Part shown: positions 29,392 to 31,450 of the stretch, piece after piece
Position numbering within the stretch: the first letter of the stretch is position 1
How the letters are laid out: each line of letters begins with the position of its first letter
Origin: JAHCIE01 sp034431435
GTDB taxonomy: Bacteria > Chloroflexota > Anaerolineae > Epilineales > JAHCIE01
DNA length: 31,450 bases
Assembly (NCBI GenBank): GCA_034431435.1
Contig: DAOUDG010000053.1
Location: forward strand, 1 to 31,450
Reading direction: 5' to 3'
The notes under the pieces: model-generated
What the model saw: the letters and a program-made list of their open reading frames with translations, nothing else
Database searches by the model: none
What the model was told of the DNA's origin: nothing
Position numbers and translations under genes: made by a program

Positions 29392-30423
29392 ATGCGCCTG
29401 ATCGTCCAGATCCCCGCCATGAATGAGGCGGCGACATTGCCCGCCGTACTGGCCGACATCCCGCGCGCCATCGACGGCGTGGACGAGGTGCGCGTCCTGG
29501 TCATCGACGACGGCTCGACCGACGGTACGGCCAGCGTGGCCCTGGCCCACGGCGCGGATTGGGTGGTGCGGCATCACGGCAACAAGGGCCTGGCCGCCGC
29601 GTTCCAGACCGGCCTCGACGTGTGCCTGCGCCTGGGTGCGGACATCATCGTCCACACCGACGCCGACGGCCAGTATCACGGGGCGGACATCCCCCGCCTC
29701 ATCACGCCCATTCTGGCGGGCGAGGCTGACCTGGTGGTCGGCGACCGCGCGCCCCACAACCTTCCGCACTTCTCCGCCCTCAAGCGTTCCCTGCAACGCC
29801 TGGGTAGCCAGGTCGTCAGCCGCGCGGCGGGCATCGACATCCCCGACGCCGTCAGCGGCTTTCGCGCCTACTCGCGGGGGGCTGCCCTGCGGCTATTCGT
29901 CGGCAATCCCTTCTCCTACACTGTCGAGACCCTTATCCAGGCGCGACAGCGGCGACTGACTGTCGCCTTTGTGCCCATCGAGGTCAACGCCGACACCCGC
30001 CCATCGCGGCTGCACCGTGGCAACTGGAACTTCGTCAAGCGGCAGGCGGGCATCATCGTGCGCACCTACGCGACCTATGAGCCGCTGAAGACCTTCTTCT
30101 ACATCGCGCTGCCGTTCCTCGTGATTGGCCTGGCCCTGCTGCTGCGCATCGGCTGGCTGTTTGTGGTAGGCGACCTGAACCGGGGCAGCAACGTCCAGTC
30201 CCTGGTGCTGGGCGCGACGAGCCTCACCATCGGCGGGCTGATCTTCCTGTTCGGCGTCCTGGCCGACCGGGTGGGCGACAATCGGCGGCTGATGGAGGAG
30301 ATTCTATACCGCCAGCGGGTGCAGCAGATTGGGGCGGGTCTGCCGGCGGACCTCGACGTGCTGCCGGGCGCGGGCGGTGACGCCTATCCCTGGGAGCTAC
30401 TCACGCCGCCGACGAAGCTGTAG
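29392..30423 (+). CDS. Membrane-anchored GT2 glycosyltransferase (DPM1/GtrB-like)
   Basis: The 343-residue protein has a GT-A domain (IVQIPAMNEAATLP, VLVIDDGSTDGT, HHGNKGLAAAF) with the metal motif TDADGQ (D90, D92). The segment AVSGFRAYSRGAAL and the acceptor loop RPSRLHRGNWNFVKRQ follow. Two membrane helices come after it (around LPFLVIGLALLLRIGWLFVV and GATSLTIGGLIFLFGVLA), then a short cytoplasmic tail. This is the layout of enzymes that move a sugar to polyprenyl phosphate. The product and partner flippase cannot be read. It has its own promoter, 57 bp after the epimerase gene. Its TAG stop belongs to a GTAGGGGC palindrome. Confidence 0.87.
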   Translation: MRLIVQIPAMNEAATLPAVLADIPRAIDGVDEVRVLVIDDGSTDGTASVALAHGADWVVRHHGNKGLAAAFQTGLDVCLRLGADIIVHTDADGQYHGADIPRLITPILAGEADLVVGDRAPHNLPHFSALKRSLQRLGSQVVSRAAGIDIPDAVSGFRAYSRGAALRLFVGNPFSYTVETLIQARQRRLTVAFVPIEVNADTRPSRLHRGNWNFVKRQAGIIVRTYATYEPLKTFFYIALPFLVIGLALLLRIGWLFVVGDLNRGSNVQSLVLGATSLTIGGLIFLFGVLADRVGDNRRLMEEILYRQRVQQIGAGLPADLDVLPGAGGDAYPWELLTPPTKL

Positions 30424-30438
30424 GGGCAAGGGTCGCCC
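30420..30438. repeat. GTAGGGGC element at the GT2 stop, weaker copy
   Basis: GTAGGGGCAAGGGTCGCCC begins with the GT2 stop codon TAG. Only a short stem forms (AGGG with CCCT just beyond, or GGGC with GCCC). From here to 30563 I see no gene; a 27-codon ORF at 30470 has no Shine-Dalgarno. Confidence 0.45.
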
Positions 30439-30563
30439 TGTTTGTCGACGTCCCAGGCTCCCGACGCCCATGCCGGAAGAATCTGACGAATTTCTGTCGA
30501 AATTGGTCGAGATGCGCGTAACCTCGCGGCGCGCTCAGCGTCTTCTCCTGTAACGACCGGTAG

Positions 30564-30592
30564 TTGACACATTGCGCCGCCGTGGCTATCAT
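30564..30592 (+). promoter_or_regulatory. Strong promoter of the leader RNA before the sigma gene
   Basis: TTGACA (30564-30569), 17 bp, TATCAT (30587-30592), 11 of 12 matches. The predicted start is about 30599-30601, after a very GC-rich discriminator (TGCCCCCG), a feature seen at growth-rate or stringent-controlled promoters. Confidence 0.75.
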
Positions 30593-30599
30593 TGCCCCC

Positions 30600-30730
30600 G
30601 GTTTCGGGGGGATGGAGCTGCCCGAGCTGGCGTCATCGCGACCCACTGGCGTCGCAGAGCCAGCGCGGTGTACCAATCCAGGTAGCCGCGCCAGTCGGGC
30701 ATGCAAACATAACGCATGCCCGCATTTTTT
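30600..30730 (+). ncRNA. Candidate riboswitch-like leader or small RNA upstream of the sigma gene
   Basis: The ~130-nt transcript can fold in two exclusive ways. Form A: GCTGCCCG (30617-30624) pairs with CGGGCA (30696-30701) and, past one bulge, GC (30703-30704). This closes a three-way junction of P2 (30626-30631 with 30659-30664, enclosing 30638-30642 with 30651-30655) and P3 (30665-30668 with 30686-30689, then 30671-30674 with 30681-30684). Form B: 30696-30704 pairs with 30714-30722 to make the terminator. Sharing one strand between a junction-closing stem and a terminator is the usual riboswitch or attenuator layout. No known riboswitch consensus was recognised. A free small RNA is the alternative. 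Confidence 0.5.
30696..30730 (+). terminator. Intrinsic terminator upstream of the sigma gene
   Basis: CGGGCATGC (30696-30704), 9-nt loop, GCATGCCCG (30714-30722), CA, then six T (30725-30730): a perfect 9-bp stem with a U-run, the best terminator in the window. The sigma gene begins 62 nt later, so the gene either has its own promoter or depends on readthrough. Confidence 0.85.
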
Positions 30731-30792
30731 AGTACCCTACCCGTATCGAGATGACCCATCGAGCCGTTGTAACTAGCGAAAGAGGTACCGCC

Positions 30793-31341
30793 GTGGAAGA
30801 AGAGCGCGATCTGATCTCGCGTGCGCAGGCCTACGAGCCGGGCGCGTTCGCGGAGATCTATGAGCGGTTCTACCAAGGCATCTTCAACTACGTGTTCTAT
30901 CGCGTCGTCGATGAACCGTTGGCGGAAGACCTCGCAGCCGAGGTGTTCGTCAAGGCCCTGGAAGCCATCGACACCTACACCTTCCGGGGTGTGCCCTTCT
31001 CGGCCTGGCTGTACCGCATCGCTAACAACCTGGTGACCGACCACTTCCGGCGCAAGCCGCGCAACAACCACTTGCCCCTGGAAGAGACCCAGGTCGCCGA
31101 CGACGAGAGTCCGACGGACTTGATGGAGCGGGGGTTCACGCAGCGCGAGCTGCAAGCGGCGCTGGCCCTCCTCACCGACGAGCAACAACAGGTCGTCATC
31201 CTCAAGTTTGTCGACGGGCTGTCGAATGTGGAAGTCGCCTCGGTTCTGGGCAAGACCGAAGGCGCTATCAAGTCACTTCAGCATCGCGCTCTCGCCTCGC
31301 TAGGTCGCGTTCTGGCTGATTATGCCCAAGACGGAATATGA
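30793..31341 (+). CDS. ECF-type RNA polymerase sigma factor
   Basis: The 182-residue protein has region 2 (AFAEIYERFYQGIFNYVFYR, then LAAEVFVKALEAID and FSAWLYRIANNLVTDHFRR) and region 4 (LALLTDEQQQVVILKFVDGL, then VEVASVLGKTEGAIKSLQHR), with no region 1 or 3. It would direct RNA polymerase to a stress or envelope regulon. GTG 30793 is preferred because AAGAGG lies 7 nt upstream and EEERDLISRAQ is a usual start for the group. An in-frame ATG at 30751 lacks a Shine-Dalgarno. A probable anti-sigma gene follows after 44 bp. The upstream leader and terminator may control it. Confidence 0.9.
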   Translation: MEEERDLISRAQAYEPGAFAEIYERFYQGIFNYVFYRVVDEPLAEDLAAEVFVKALEAIDTYTFRGVPFSAWLYRIANNLVTDHFRRKPRNNHLPLEETQVADDESPTDLMERGFTQRELQAALALLTDEQQQVVILKFVDGLSNVEVASVLGKTEGAIKSLQHRALASLGRVLADYAQDGI

Positions 31342-31346
31342 AGGAG

Positions 31347-31376
31347 CTGTAGGGACGCCCAACCATCGCCCTACAG
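31347..31376. repeat. CTGTAGGG palindrome between sigma and anti-sigma genes
   Basis: CTGTAGGG (31347-31354) and CCCTACAG (31369-31376), a perfect 8-bp stem with a 14-nt loop. It resembles the GTAGGGGC elements elsewhere. It lies 6 nt past the sigma stop and 10 nt before the next ATG, so it could tune the sigma to anti-sigma ratio. Confidence 0.5.
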
Positions 31377-31385
31377 TATGGGAAC

Positions 31386-31450
31386 ATGAGCCTGGAGCAT
31401 CTGCTAGATCTCTGCCTCTCCCAACTGAATACGGGCGATGCAGACCTGGA
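31386..31450 (+). CDS. Probable anti-sigma factor, start only (runs off window end)
   Basis: Twenty-one codons are visible, MSLEHLLDLCLSQLNTGDAD onward. The LDLCLSQLNTGDADL pattern resembles the N-terminus of DUF5667-like proteins that follow ECF sigma genes in Chloroflexota and Actinomycetota. The assignment rests on this short match and on position after the sigma gene. The Shine-Dalgarno is weak (GGGA). Confidence 0.5.
   Translation, partial: MSLEHLLDLCLSQLNTGDADL

Noticed and set aside
30470..30553. 27-codon ORF (MPEESDEFLSKL...) between GT2 and the leader RNA
   Set aside because: It has no Shine-Dalgarno or promoter and no recognisable product; it is too short to support.
1..31450. tRNA, rRNA, CRISPR array, insertion sequence, integrase, prophage genes
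   Set aside because: I looked for T-arm GTTCGA-type motifs, regular spaced repeats, and transposase or integrase motifs and saw none that held up.

Overview
The window is high-GC DNA carrying about 24 genes, with no rRNA or tRNA gene seen. It most likely comes from a chromosome of the phylum Chloroflexota. That placement is inference. It rests on an ECF sigma factor followed by a gene whose start resembles the anti-sigma-like proteins common there, on DUF433/DUF5615, beta-CASP and LysM-protease genes, and on scattered short palindromes beginning GTAGGGGC that I associate with that phylum.

Left part (1-4.4 kb), mostly minus strand: the start of a secreted protein gene; a 546-bp noncoding stretch with a perfect consensus promoter (474-502, plus strand) and several perfect stem-loops; a DUF433/DUF5615 toxin-antitoxin pair; and an operon of a SAM methyltransferase, a GT2 glycosyltransferase and a GT-C-like membrane protein, which together suggest polyprenol-linked cell-surface glycan synthesis. 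A divergent hydroxypyruvate isomerase-like gene follows.

Middle (5.2-18.9 kb), all minus strand: a streptomycin 6-kinase-like phosphotransferase, a beta-CASP metallo-beta-lactamase nuclease, a HAD phosphatase, a DUF4332 protein, RecQ helicase, a pair of paralogous LysM-trypsin-like proteins (one lacking the catalytic His), NAD-dependent DNA ligase LigA, a DnaJ-domain membrane protein, and gyrase subunit A with an unusual repeat-bearing tail of about 147 residues. Much of this is DNA maintenance and cell-envelope quality control.

Right part (19-31.4 kb), all plus strand: a complete branched-chain amino-acid-type ABC transporter operon (livJ-H-M-G-F); a run of palindromic repeats; a type III restriction-modification system (mod, res) whose target-recognition region is visibly poorer in GC than its flanks; an SDR epimerase overlapping res by one base; a membrane-anchored GT2 glycosyltransferase; and an ECF sigma factor with the start of a probable anti-sigma gene.

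The best candidates for undescribed biology are (1) a riboswitch-like leader in front of the sigma gene: strong promoter, possible three-way junction, antiterminator/terminator switch and U6 terminator; (2) the structured plus-strand RNA locus at 474-735; (3) three genes whose -10 box lies exactly 6 nt before the ATG with no Shine-Dalgarno, suggesting leaderless mRNAs; and (4) the mosaic target-recognition region of Mod. All folds and base counts were done by eye.
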